A stretch of 64,000 nucleotides of DNA from Owenia fusiformis (Eukaryota > Annelida > Polychaeta > Sabellida > Oweniidae). Within the stretch, counting starts at the first letter, position 1; every line of letters begins with the position of its first letter. A program made the translations under genes and the position numbers. The DNA lies in the NCBI GenBank assembly GCA_903813345.2, contig CAIIXF020000001.1, positions 11,135,598 through 11,199,597 of the forward strand. Reading direction: 5' to 3'. The notes beneath the pieces are model-generated. The model saw nothing but the letters and a program-made list of their open reading frames with translations, ran no database searches and was not told the DNA's origin. Positions 54,022-64,000 of the stretch are shown piece after piece.

Positions 54022-55715
54022 CACGAGGGGAAAGAGTACCCGTGTATATACAACCTACCGCCGAGCAAAGACCCGAAGATGTCTGAAAATGTAGGGGGTG
54101 AGTTATAAACTTTTGTTTATATCTTGAATTTCTCAATATGAGAAACAGATAAAACACAGAATTGTGTGTAACTGATAAAGTTATTGTTCCAGGCACTCAT
54201 GTTTGCAAAATAATGAGTACTTAGCGCAATATTTACTATCCAATCGCTAAATTCAACTTTTAAATATTTGAATGATGATTTACATCTTGAATAAGTAACA
54301 ACCATGGCTGTCTTTACTTCATTCGATTCAAAGATACAATAGGTGTAAATGTATCATATTTATTTCACTGCCATACGTTGCATATCATTGAAATCACCGG
54401 CGAAAGTTGAAAATGAAAGACCCGATTATGTCACGAGTACGATTATATAGGACCCGAAGCTACCACCGAGCTATTCCGACTATACCGCGAGTAGAACCCG
54501 ATGAGGTAGTGAGTAAGCTTTTGAATGAGCATATAATATCATGACGATATCACAAATATTCCTTTTTATTTATCATATACTCCTGGCACTGGGATGTAAT
54601 ATAATATGATATAATTCCCGCAGCACTATACGTCAACGTCTGTTTCCGGCAAAGTTCTTTAAAACATTGAATTCATGCTTACACTTGAATCACCATAATT
54701 TCCTATGTGTCTATGGTAAGAGTGCAACCCAAAAACATTTAATTCTGCATTGCAAGCGCCATTCTACTCAAAGAACACAACTTGAAGAATCCCAAGCTTC
54801 ACAAGCTTCATATCCTCGAAACGAAAATTACCGTGATCTTTCTTTGATAATACAATACCATAGTCAAAAACATTGTAAATCCATTTTTTGCCATTTAACT
54901 CAGGCACATTAACTTTAATACTCAGTAACGGACAGGGGATGGTACTGACTGAAGTGGACCACAAAGTCATCCATCTCGTGTGATTTATAACTACAGTGGA
55001 AGCATTTGTACCGAGGACCTGAAATACAATGTTTCGATGTGCATTGGTAACTGGTGATAGCCATATTTTTTTCAGTTTCATTTATTGGTCACAACAAAAT
55101 GATTCACATGAATGATGCAGATTGTATGTTTATTATTTTTTCATCAGCACGTCATAAACTCGACGATATAATCGGATCTCAACAGATTTTACTCAAGTAA
55201 TGTTCGGATTCTGAGATCCTTTACTCAAGATATTTTCGGATCTTTATAATATTACTCGTCGATCACATCGGGTCCGATGTCCGATAACCTCGGATCTTTT
55301 AGGACAAAGTTTAAGTGAAGATTTTGCTGTTCAAAAGTGCTATTTTGACCTAATATTTTGACACTTAATATATTATGCATATGCACATCCATTTACCGAC
55401 CCAAGTATGTCTTATGTATGGCTCATTATCAATTAAAGCGAGTATGAATGAGAAAAACAAATCGAAAACCATTATACGTTTACCTTATCTCTTAATGTGG
55501 ACATAAAATATATTTCAACTATAATTCTAGGCCAATTGCGCCTGCTAGAACATCTTAGTAACAACTCTAACCATCCAAAGGAATTGTTAGTGACATTATA
55601 TTACCTTTATTGTCCATTTTCCTACGAGATGACATTATCAAACATTTGCTCGGCGGTATGTGCGTGTCTTGCTCGGCGGTAGGTTGTATTTACACGGGTA
55701 CTCTTTCCCCTCGTG
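54022..55715. mobile_element. 1.7-kb element with 48-bp TIRs and a 6-bp duplication
   Basis: Inverted ends CACGAGGGGAAAGAGTACCC, continuing to ACCTACCGCCGAGCAA, are flanked by TAACAT (54016-54021, 55716-55721). Uninterrupted copies of the site occur at 59497 and, inverted, near 56600 (CCTAACATATTTTGCC). Inside are several GGACCCGA / TCGGATC-type words in both orientations and one coding-like minus-strand frame (54764-55081). The superfamily is not recognised. Confidence 0.8.
54764..55081 (-). other. Coding-like frame inside the 1.7-kb element, unidentified
   Basis: 105 codons on the minus strand reading like real protein (WLSPVTNAHRNIVFQVLG, RWMTLWSTSVSTIPCPLL, KVNVPELNGKKWIYNVFDYG). A splice-acceptor-like TTTCAG|G falls within it (about 55020), so only part may be exon. 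I do not recognise a family. It may be a captured host exon or part of the element's lost protein. Confidence 0.35.
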
Positions 55716-55888
55716 TAACATACTGTATTTTGCCATGCAGTGCGCCTATTCATTTGGCAATTCAGTTGTAAATTTTCTCTTGAAAAAATAAATCTTCCAA
55801 ATTTGTTGAATTTTCTTGCAGAAATCGCCTACTCCCCCTCCATCCATTTTGGACGATCACCGGGCGTGTCTTAGACTATCTATCTTAT

Positions 55889-56250
55889 AGTTTTTAGCGG
55901 GGCATTAAGCTGTTACCCTCGGCACCCGCAGTGGCAGTACTGTGCAGCGGGCTATGGTAAGGTCGAATGAGTCTGATTGTCCATAATCACATATAGTTAT
56001 TTCAAACACAGTTATTTACAAATGTAGGTTGTACAATGTAACTAAAATATGTTAACTGTTTTCAATTAGAGGTCTCTACGGGATTAGTTAAGGAGTCATT
56101 TCAATCGCTCATCAATTATTGACTTCGGGGATAAAGGTCAATGCATCAAAAATAATTTCATAAAACAATCAACGTGTAATGTCAAAATGTAATTGAATCA
56201 GTTCATTCTACATTTTTGCGATCGGAACTACCACTTACCACTAGCGGATC
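55889..56250 (+). pseudogene. Third TIMP copy: exon 1 remnant and start of intron 1
   Basis: 55896-55957 matches TIMP exon 1 from the end of the signal peptide (AGCGGGGCAT) to the donor (GGCTATG|GTAAGG). The first cysteine codon of the Cys-x-Cys has become TTA, which would abolish zinc chelation. The signal-peptide part is not recognisable and upstream DNA is replaced by a repeat end. Intron 1 sequence is collinear with 36020-36250 (TAGAGGTCTCTACGGGATTA and so on). No later TIMP exon is found downstream. Confidence 0.85.
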
Positions 56251-56460
56251 TAGATGGGGACGCGGAGGAGCACGCCCCCCCCCCAAAAAACTGTTTGAAA
56301 TCAAAATAGATGGTTATGGATTGTCAATAACGCATTGCATACGCTGAAATCAGACCCGGGAATTCTGAAATTGGTCAGAATGCTTCTTCTACTTACCACT
56401 AGCGGATCTAGATGGGGGCGTGGGGGCGCACGCCCCCCCCCCCAAAAAAACTGTTTTAAA
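56235..56460 (+). repeat. Duplicated segment with GCGGATCTAGATGGGG and long C runs
   Basis: TTACCACTAGCGGATCTAGA occurs at 56234 and 56394 (spacing 160), each followed by a G-rich then a C-rich run (GCACGCCCCCCCCC). A related GGGGCGGATCTGGGAACC sits at 60532. These look like ends of a dispersed element family; the hairpin potential is high. Confidence 0.5.
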
Positions 56461-56469
56461 AGTCAGAAT

Positions 56470-57160
56470 GATCGTGGAAATGGGACGGAGGCAATTTCAG
56501 GCAATTTCTGCTAGAAAATTCAACAAATCTGGAAGATTTGTTTTTTCAAGAAAAGGTTTACCATTGAATTGCTGAATGTATGCACACGGTATTGTAAAAT
56601 ATGTTAGGTCTTCTGAGATTTTTTCTGAACCGATACTCTTCTAAAATGTGAGATCTATTAAAAAAGGCGCAAGGCCACCAACGTGCACAAGTCAACATTT
56701 TTGCTATTAATCAAGCAGCAATAGTCTACACGACCTGTAATAAATACTTGTAAGTGACGTTATCATTTCTAAATTAATGCCATTGCTGACTTTATAAAAT
56801 AAGTTTCCATACGTTGAATAAAAAATAATCGAAAACAATTAAAATGGGACGGAGGGGGGACGGAGGGGGATCAATATATCTATATAGTGAAACAACTTTA
56901 CACGAATGCTTGTATTAGAAAAATGAACTCATTAACTTCGTAAAAAACTGGATGTTACACCTCTAAAGAATGAAAAAATGGGGAGAGTAAGTCAAGTAAC
57001 CTCTCGTATCATGTCGTATATACATATTGCTCCCCCTCCGCCCCCCCCTCCGTCCCAAATCAATTATTTTCGATTATTTTTTATATATCGTTTGGAAACT
57101 TATTTTAAAAAGTCATCAATTGCATTAATGACATCCGCCATTGTTGTTTTTGCAGAAGAT
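56470..57160. mobile_element. Fold-back family member 2
   Basis: Arm (56510-56880, ending GGACGGAGGGGGGACGGAGG), short core (56880-57020), then part of the inverse arm (57020-57160, CCCCCCCTCCGTCCC, TTTCGATTATTTTTTATATA). Same plan as 58690-59640 but more diverged (GACGGAGG rather than GATGGAGG). Confidence 0.65.
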
Positions 57161-57773
57161 CAATGCAGGCAGAGATATCCCGTGAACTTCTTGTACATTT
57201 TAACCTATGCGCCTGCGCAGATCGCTAGTCTTTATGGGTAGACTGTGGCTAGTTGTCACTATGATGCACAACCACGCCATCTCTCAATAGCAGTAAACGC
57301 TTCTATATTGATTAGTTCACAAAATGCACTTGGAAGGTGCGTGTAAATTCAGGATATATTTAAGTCATGTTGACCAATCAGATTGCAGGGAATTTTACCA
57401 CCATGGAATAAAATAAATTATTCAATGATTCGAGTGAAATACAGAAAATATTCTTCCCGAGAAGGTCGTATTTCACGATGCGCTAGCAGAGTTATATGAT
57501 GTACATACGTTCAAGGGAAGAATATAATTCTATGTTTCACGCGAAATCATTGAATTACGTTTTTTATTCCATGATTACTGAGATAAATCTCCCCTAAATC
57601 AAGTCCATTTCCTTGACTTGGGACCGGAGAAACAGAATTCCTTCAAAATCGTTTCGGCCTTGTTGTTTGCTTTTATTGTATTGTACGGTACGTTTGATTT
57701 TCTTTCTTTTTTCTTCAATTTCATCAGCTGGAAGTGCAGTAGCGAAACGTTTTTCGACTTTCGATTGCCATAT
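57161..57773. other. Intergenic, with a hairpin at 57405-57575
   Basis: Inverted pair of about 45 bp: ATTCAATGATTCGAGTGAAA at 57420 against TTTCACGCGAAATCATTGAAT at 57536. It also has TATGTAC words in the loop. No coding exon is supported. Confidence 0.5.
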
Positions 57774-58558
57774 CGTCCCCTTATTTCCACATTGTCATAA
57801 TTGCATTTTTGCTGATATTGAGAAATCAGAGGTTGAAGATTCGGGGCTTCATAACTTCTGAGTAGTAATTTTTAGAAACTTCTTTTTTCGTTTGGGTAAT
57901 CATGTGTATATGTAAGCTTTGCAGAGCAAAAATCACTGATAAACAATTAATAAAACACATCTTTTTTTATGGTTTCTTGTTTTTGAAGTAACAAAATAAC
58001 CCTGAAAACTGAATTTTTATTCACTTCCATTTTGTTATTGTCCGTATACCATTAGTCTGCCCATCTAATTATACAGAATATTACTCATGTTCCATTTTGA
58101 CTGGTAAAGGTATAACAGGTCAGTAATTGATTAAGTTCACTGAATGAACTTTTATTTTATTTACAAATAATGTGCAAATCTGCTTTCTTTTGTTTGTACT
58201 ACATGTATAGTGTCATGATTTATGATCTCCTTTGTTAATTACCAACAAAGTATACTAGTAAATGATTGTCCCTTTATTTCCACATTGTTATAACTATTAG
58301 TCATATGATCATAACTATAAGTCACATGATCAAAATTATGTAATCTGATTGGCTCAGCTGCGGATATGACAAGGTGGGCCTAAAGTGTTTTCCTCATTTT
58401 GCCCTTATAACAATGTGGCACTGGATATATCCAGAAGGAGATGAGATCCATTGAAATGGACCTCAGAAATAAATTCATCGTGAAAAATTGAGAAAGATAG
58501 TATACTTATCTCAAAACTTGCAAAAGGTGAGTTATAACAATGTGGAAATAATGGGACG
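57774..58558. mobile_element. 785-bp MITE with CGTCCCNTTATTTCCACATTG ends
   Basis: Inverted ends of about 25 bp sit between ATAT (57770-57773, 58559-58562). A third, internal copy of the same end lies at 58268 (GTCCCTTTATTTCCACATTG), so one end may be duplicated. No gene. Confidence 0.7.
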
Positions 58559-58689
58559 ATATTGGATTTTTACTAGTTCATGAAAACAATGTGCATGCTT
58601 GAAACACATACAGATACGGTAGGAAGCATCAATAAATTCGCAAATAAATTAATGCATTTTAACACATTTTTATTTTTTTTCAAATTCAT

Positions 58690-59640
58690 TTGGTACGCCT
58701 GTGCGTATTTTGCGTAATAGGCGCTACGCCCATGGCTTCATTGGCCAAATGAATAGGCGCAGTGCATGGCAAAATATGTTAGGTCATCTAGTATTTTTTT
58801 TTAACTGATACCCTTCTAAGATATGAGATCTATTAAAAAAGGCGCATCATCACCAACGTGCAAAAGTCAATGTTTTTGCTATAAATCGGGCAACAATGGT
58901 CTACATGACCTGTAATAAATAGGTATAAGGGACGTTATTATCACAATACTAATGACATTGCTCACTTTTTAAAAATTAGTTTCGATGCGTTATATAAAAA
59001 ATAATCGAAATAAATTAATTTGGGATGGAGGGGGGGGGATCGGATGGAGGGGGGATCACGTGTATATAAGACATGATAAGACGTGCTACTTGAATTTATT
59101 CTTATGACTCCAAATTTTCCCATTTTTCATTCTCCAGAGATATAATATCCAGTTTCTTACTGAAGTACTGAGTTTAGTTTTTTCAAATACCTGAGTTCTT
59201 GTAAAGTTTCATCGTGAAGATATAAAAATCCCCCCCTCCATCCGATCCCCCCCCTCCATCCCAAATTAATTTCTTTCGATTTTTTTTGTATAACGCATGG
59301 AAACTAACTTTTAAAAAAGAGTAATGTCATTAGTATTGTGATAATAACGACCCTTATACCTATTTATTACAGGTCTCGTAGACCATTATTGCCCAATTTA
59401 TAGCAAAAACATTGACTTTTGCACTTTGGTGATGATGCGCCTTTTTAATAGATCTCATATCTTAGAAGGGTATCAGTTCAAAAAAAATACTAGATGACCT
59501 AACATATTTTGCCATGCACTGCGCCTATTCATTTGGCAATTCAGTTTTCAATTTTTTCTTTGAAAAAATAAATCTTCCAAATTTGATGAGTTTTCTTGCA
59601 GAAATTGCCTGATCCTCCCTCCATCATTTTTGTACGATCA
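58690..59640. mobile_element. Fold-back family member 3 (complete arm-core-arm)
   Basis: Left arm 58690-59055 ends in GGATGGAGGGGGG runs. The core is 59060-59227 (complement of the 53065 core). The right arm 59227-59640 begins with CCCCCCTCCATCCG. Arms match over about 370 bp (AATAGGCGCAGTGCATGGCA, TAATCGAAATAAATTAATT). It sits end to end with member 4. Confidence 0.8.
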
Positions 59641-60330
59641 CCGGGCGTGCTTCTAAAATATGAGATCTATTAAAAAAGGCGCATCATCACTAACGTGCAA
59701 AAGTCAATGTTTTTGCTATAAATCGGGCAACAATGGACCTGTAAAAATGGGTTTAAGGGACGTTATTATCACAATACTAATGACATTGCTCACAAAAAAT
59801 AATTGAAATAAATTAATATTGGATGGAGGGGGGGGGGAGGGTTGGATGGAGGGGGGATTTATATGTCTTTACGATGGAACAAATTCACAAGAACTCGTCT
59901 ATTTGAAAAAACTAAACTCAGTACCCCAGTAAGAAACTGGATATAATATCTCTGGAGAATGAAAAATGGGTAAATTTGGAGTCATTAGAGTAAATTCAAG
60001 TAGCATGTCGTATGTCTTATATACACGTTACCCCCCCCCCCCCCCTCCATCCAAACCCCCTCCATCCTATATTATTTTATTTCGATTATTTTTTGTATAA
60101 CGCATGGAAACTAACTTTTAAAAGTGAGCAATGCCATTAGTATTGTGATAATAACGTCCCTTATTTATTACAGGTCGTGTAGACCATTTGTTGTCCGATT
60201 TATACATTATACATTGACTATTGCACGTTGGTGTTGATGCGCCTTTTTTAATAGATCTCATATCTATGGAGGGTATCAGTTCAAAAAAAATACCAGATGA
60301 CTTAACATATTTTGTCTATTCTGTATTTTT
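59641..60330. mobile_element. Fold-back family member 4
   Basis: A shorter left arm (59645-59858), the core in forward orientation (59858-60028) and a right arm (60029-60330) beginning with a run of at least 14 C. It follows member 3 directly after GATCACCGGGCGTGC. Confidence 0.75.
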
Positions 60331-61065
60331 GTCTAACATCATTTACGTCTGTGTCCTCCTATATTTTGCTGGTTACAAACATACTTAATAAAACAAATTG
60401 GAAATTATTGTAGAACATGATACATTATTTGTTATGTTGTCACATTTTGTATTAGCAAACTTTAAATCATTAAAGTTGTTTTTAAGAATTAATAAGCAAT
60501 ATTTCCATTGTACATTGTGCAGGGGCGGATCTGGGAACCAACAAGGGGGGGGGGGGAATTTCAGGTCAGAGAAAAAAACAATGGTCCCTAAATTTTTGAC
60601 CCCTAAAACCCAAAAGTGGCGATACCAACAAAATGTTTTGAACACAAAAAAACGTTAATTGTGTCATTCCAACTAGAATGCTAACTTGGCACAGTGCTAA
60701 TTTTACCACCTTTCACATGGGCGTAGCCAGGGGGTGGGTGCGATGGGTGCGATCGCTTTGTAAAATTCAAAAAAAAATGTTTTGCCTTGCTTATGCAACA
60801 ATCGCACCCCCTTGACTAAAAACCGAAAAAAATTATGGCGATCGCATCCCCCCGACTGTACTCGGGGTGGAAGGTGTGAGAATTGTGCAAAAAATGACTT
60901 TGTGAGCTGGATGGAGTTTCTCTGTATTTTTCATTCTATTAGGGTGTCCTGCTTAAGGGATTTCGCCTGCGAAGCATATAACTCTTGCGAACATATCTAA
61001 ATATTGGTCCGAAGAAGACATAGCTGGAATTTTTTAGAAAAAAATTGGCTAAAAATGGAAACTAC
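60331..61065. other. Intergenic with fragments of dispersed repeats
   Basis: 60532-60660 starts GGGGCGGATCTGGGAACC and 60718-60870 starts GGGCGTAGCCAGGGGGTGGG with GCGATCGC words; both look like fragments of dispersed element families. No gene. Confidence 0.4.
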
Positions 61066-63060
61066 AAAAAGTTAAAATGTTCAACTCAAACAAAACTATA
61101 GCTATTTAATATTAACACTTTGTATTATTTAATGTTTTTCAGATGTTTAAGGACCTTCATTAGTGTACTAGTGTCTAGAAATAAGATAATTAAGGACAAA
61201 ATTTGGCATTTTTGATCATTTTCGCTTTCAGCAGTAACATATAGTTCCTTATATCTTGAGTTTAATGTTGACTGGTTGTTGCAATTTTGATCAAATCTGT
61301 TCTTGTACATGTCTTCTTCCATTTAAGATACAAAAAATGTATATTGGACCACCAATGGTCATATAAGGGCTTTCAGATCTCCCCTACCCCATTTATTATG
61401 AAAAATTACTGAAACATATGAAAATGTAAAATAACTTGAATTTATAAACTTTAACAATGTTGTAGCTATTCTATATCAATATTATGTATTATTTAATGTT
61501 TTTCAGATGTTTCAGGACCTTTTATTGGTATACTAGTGCCTAGAAATGAGACATTTAAGGACAAAACTTGGCATTTTTAAAATCCTTTTAGCTTTCAGCA
61601 GTAACATATAATATATTGAGTTTTATGCTTACTGGTTGTTGCAATTTTAATCAAATCTGTTCTTGTAGATGTCTTCTTCCATTTAAGATACAAAAAATGT
61701 ATATTGGACCACCAATGGTCATATTAGAGCTTTCAGATCTCCCCTACCCCATTTATAATGAAAAATTATAAGAAAAATATGAAAATATAAAATAACTTGA
61801 AACTAACTATAAACTTTAATAAAGTTGTAGCTATTCTATATCAATATTATGTGGTATTTAATCTTTTTAAGATATTTTAGAACCTTTTATTGGTATACTA
61901 GTGCCTAGAAATGAGACATTTAAGGACAAAACATGGCTTTTTTACCATTTTCACTTTCAGCAATAACATATAGGTCCTTATATCTTGAGTTTAATGCTGA
62001 CTGGTTGGTGCATTCTTAGTCAAATTTGTTCTTGTAGATGTCTTCTTTCATTTACGATATAAAAAAATGTATAGTGGATGACCAATGTTCATAGTAGAGC
62101 TTTCAGATCTCCCCTACCCCATTCATTAGGAAAAATGACCGGAAACTATTAAAAAAAGTAAAATAACTTCAAATTATGAACTTTTACAAAGTTGTACCTA
62201 TTCTATGTCAATACTTTGTATTATTTAATCTTTTTCTGATGTTTCAGGACCCTCATTAGTATTCTAATGCCTAGAAATGTGATATTTAAGGACAAAACTT
62301 TTTTTCATTTTCGCTTTCAGCAATAACGTTTAGGTCCCTTTATATTGAGTTTTATGCTGACTGGTTGGTGCATTCTTGGTCAGATCTGTTCTTGTACATG
62401 TCTTCTTCCATTTAGGATATAAAAATGTATATTGGAAAACCAATGTTGATATAAAGCTTTCATGTCTCCCCTGCCCCATTTATAATGTAAATGAAAAAGT
62501 AATTTCAAATCATAAACTTTAACAAAATTGTAGCTATTCTCTATCAATACTATGTATTATTTAATGTAACCTTCATTTGATTACATGTGTCTAAAATTTG
62601 TCATTTTTAGCATTCTGCATTTAGCAGTAGCATATAATTTTCCACAATTATAATTCTTTGATGATAGATTCATATATGTTTTCTATTGAATCTGTCTTCT
62701 TTGATTTAAGTTAAAGAAAATGTATGTAAGACAAACAATGTTTTTATTAGAGGTCTAAGATCTGCCCTCCACCATTTAATAAGAAAACCGACACAAATGT
62801 TATTATTGCATGTTAATATTCTTAAACTTTTCAAAAGTTTAGCACATTTATTAGCACACTAAAATCAAAAAATGACACATAAATGGGCAAAATGACAAAC
62901 TTTTCACTTTCAGTATTAGTTGTTTATATTTTTAGTTCAATGGTGATTGTTGATATATTTTAGATCATATATATTCAATTATTTGTCTTGTTATCTTCAA
63001 AGCATGGAAAATGTGTTTTAAACACAAATATACATATTAGGGATAAAATTACTACACTAC
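61066..63060 (+). repeat. Tandem array, about 365-bp unit, five to six copies
   Basis: The landmark TATTATTTAATSTTTTT occurs near 61122, 61487, 61852, 62219 and 62552. Each unit then has TTTCAGGACCYTTATTRGTA, the GCTTTCAGCARTAACRTATA region, TCTGTTCTTGTASATGTCTT and CTTTCAGATCTCCCCTACCC. A sixth, very decayed copy extends to about 63060. Divergence rises toward the right. No coding signal. Confidence 0.85.
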
Positions 63061-64000
63061 CATATTTTTAAAAGATTACTCAAAAATAGAATAGTGCGAA
63101 ATAATTTTGTACCTTCAGTTTACCCTCATATGAATCAAAGGATATGTCTATATATAAACATGATTGTTCACAACTCTCGAACTTAATCTAGCAACAGCCT
63201 GATTTTTCAAATCTCCCTGGTTCTATGTTAGAGCTGCATTTAAGTCATCTTAAAGGTCTAAGTTGCTCATGACACCACAAGCTATATATTCAGATATGTA
63301 AGATCTCTAAATAATTGTTATAGTTCTGAGAAACTCATCCTAAAATATTGTCCAACGATGTGCACTATGTTGTTTATTGCCACATGGACAAGTAGCAATA
63401 CACCCTTGACTAGAAACTTTGTATTTGCAATTTTCTCTGCCTTATGCCATTTTACATTTGCGAATTGCCAAGGACATATGATTTTTGTGTTGCTACGAAG
63501 GTTTGTTTGTGAGTACTGGTACAAGACACCCATCTTTGATATATCTTCAAATAGGTATTGCACTTTGAGATTCATATAGTAGGACATAAGAAACTTTAAG
63601 AGCTCTTTTTAACTCTCATCCTTCTTTGCAAGCAACATTCTGTATCATCAGACTGAATACAAATTCTCTCAACAATGAATTCCTTTGTCTTGTCTGCAGC
63701 ACTGTAATAGACATGGGCCATAAGGAGAGTGTCAACTTCTTCATTTCACAATGATTGCATTTACCAAAATATCCCCAAGCCCAATCCATCATGAACTTCC
63801 TAATAACACCACCCTTAGGTGTAATATGGAAATCACCAAGCCTTTAACATTGCAATTGATATGAGGGAATCACTCAGATGCGAGTAGGTAGTTACCAGTT
63901 TCGCCACCAGGTGGCTGATTCGGGGGAAATAACATGGCAGGGTATTACAAAATTCCCTTAAACTTGAATATGCATCAGTTTTAGTGGTTCACTTTTCAAA
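63061..64000. other. Right edge of window, no gene recognised
   Basis: Overlapping frames on both strands at 63318-63587 do not look coding (opposite-strand readings of one AT-rich stretch). No repeat end is identified. Confidence 0.4.
63904..63915 (+). promoter_or_regulatory. CTCF-like core motif
   Basis: CCACCAGGTGGC fits the bilaterian CTCF core CCASYAGRKGGC at all twelve positions. By a rough count one such match is expected by chance about once in eight windows of this size, so it is a candidate only. Confidence 0.25.

Larger units (their letters stand above)
53060..55868. mobile_element. Fold-back family member 1 (core plus one arm) with two nested elements
   Basis: The core of about 150 bp (ATGTCTTTACGATGGAAC and onward) is followed by the right arm: CCCCCCTCCATCC, TTTCGATTTTTTGTATAACG, TGCACTGCGCC-like text, and an outer end GACGATCACCGGGCGTG at about 55866. 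The left arm is missing. The right arm is interrupted by elements at 53391-53936 and 54022-55715. Confidence 0.7.

Noticed and set aside
57150-57240. Exon-like TTTTTGCAG followed by an open frame, considered as TIMP copy 3 exon 2
   Set aside because: Translation (QCRQRYPVNFLYI) does not match TIMP exon 2, and the acceptor falls in a fold-back arm.
57599-57861. Overlapping frames on both strands near a MITE start
   Set aside because: Mutually shadowing frames that run into the MITE terminus at 57774; no domain.
46742-63060. CRISPR-like reading of the short and long tandem arrays
   Set aside because: Units are contiguous without unique spacers, and the DNA is from an animal.

Overview
This is an AT-rich window from an animal nuclear genome, most likely a marine invertebrate. 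The evidence is spliced genes with GT-AG introns, secreted TIMP inhibitors, an EMI/TSP1 extracellular protein, an intronless class A GPCR, and a very high load of Tc1/mariner, PIF/Harbinger, LINE and fold-back elements. I cannot fix the phylum from the sequence alone; a lophotrochozoan or an invertebrate deuterostome would both fit.

Layout. 1-2202 holds the 3' end of a secreted EMI-TSP1-EMI gene. 2.2-9.3 kb is intergenic, with a fold-back element bounded by a 9-bp target duplication, small TA-flanked MITEs, and a decayed Tc1 element carrying a nested 1.6-kb insertion. 9.3-15.1 kb holds AAAGC-rich non-autonomous elements, one with a 3.1-kb PIF/Harbinger element nested inside it. 15.1-19.7 kb is mostly unexplained, with tandem repeats and one copy of a 498-bp recent duplication. 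19.7-38.7 kb is a tandem duplication of a five-exon TIMP (tissue inhibitor of metalloproteinases) gene. The upstream copy is swollen by a LINE (itself interrupted by a second LINE), two adjacent MITEs, and fold-back and mariner-type elements downstream. The other copy lacks these, so its matching intervals are natural empty sites. A RecQ-like helicase fragment lies between the two copies. 38.7-42.1 kb is a mariner element with a candidate spliceosomal intron, fused to a truncated fold-back. 42.8-44.6 kb is the GPCR. 45.1-52.2 kb is a 7.1-kb element with about 60-bp terminal inverted repeats and no recognisable gene. 52.2-60.3 kb holds a third, broken TIMP copy split by four members of a fold-back family, with further nested elements. 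61.1-63.1 kb is a decaying tandem array of about 365 bp period.

The genes. The two intact TIMPs keep signal peptides, the N-terminal Cys-x-Cys, identical exon phases and the same domain plan. They are probably secreted metalloproteinase inhibitors that are diverging with little constraint. The EMI/TSP1 protein would also be extracellular. The GPCR is a FMRFamide-receptor-like class A receptor with a long glycosylated N-terminus. I see no operon-like coupling. What links the region is tandem gene duplication in a repeat-rich interval, and comparing the TIMP paralogs lets most insertions be bounded exactly. All identifications come from reading the sequence; no database search was possible.
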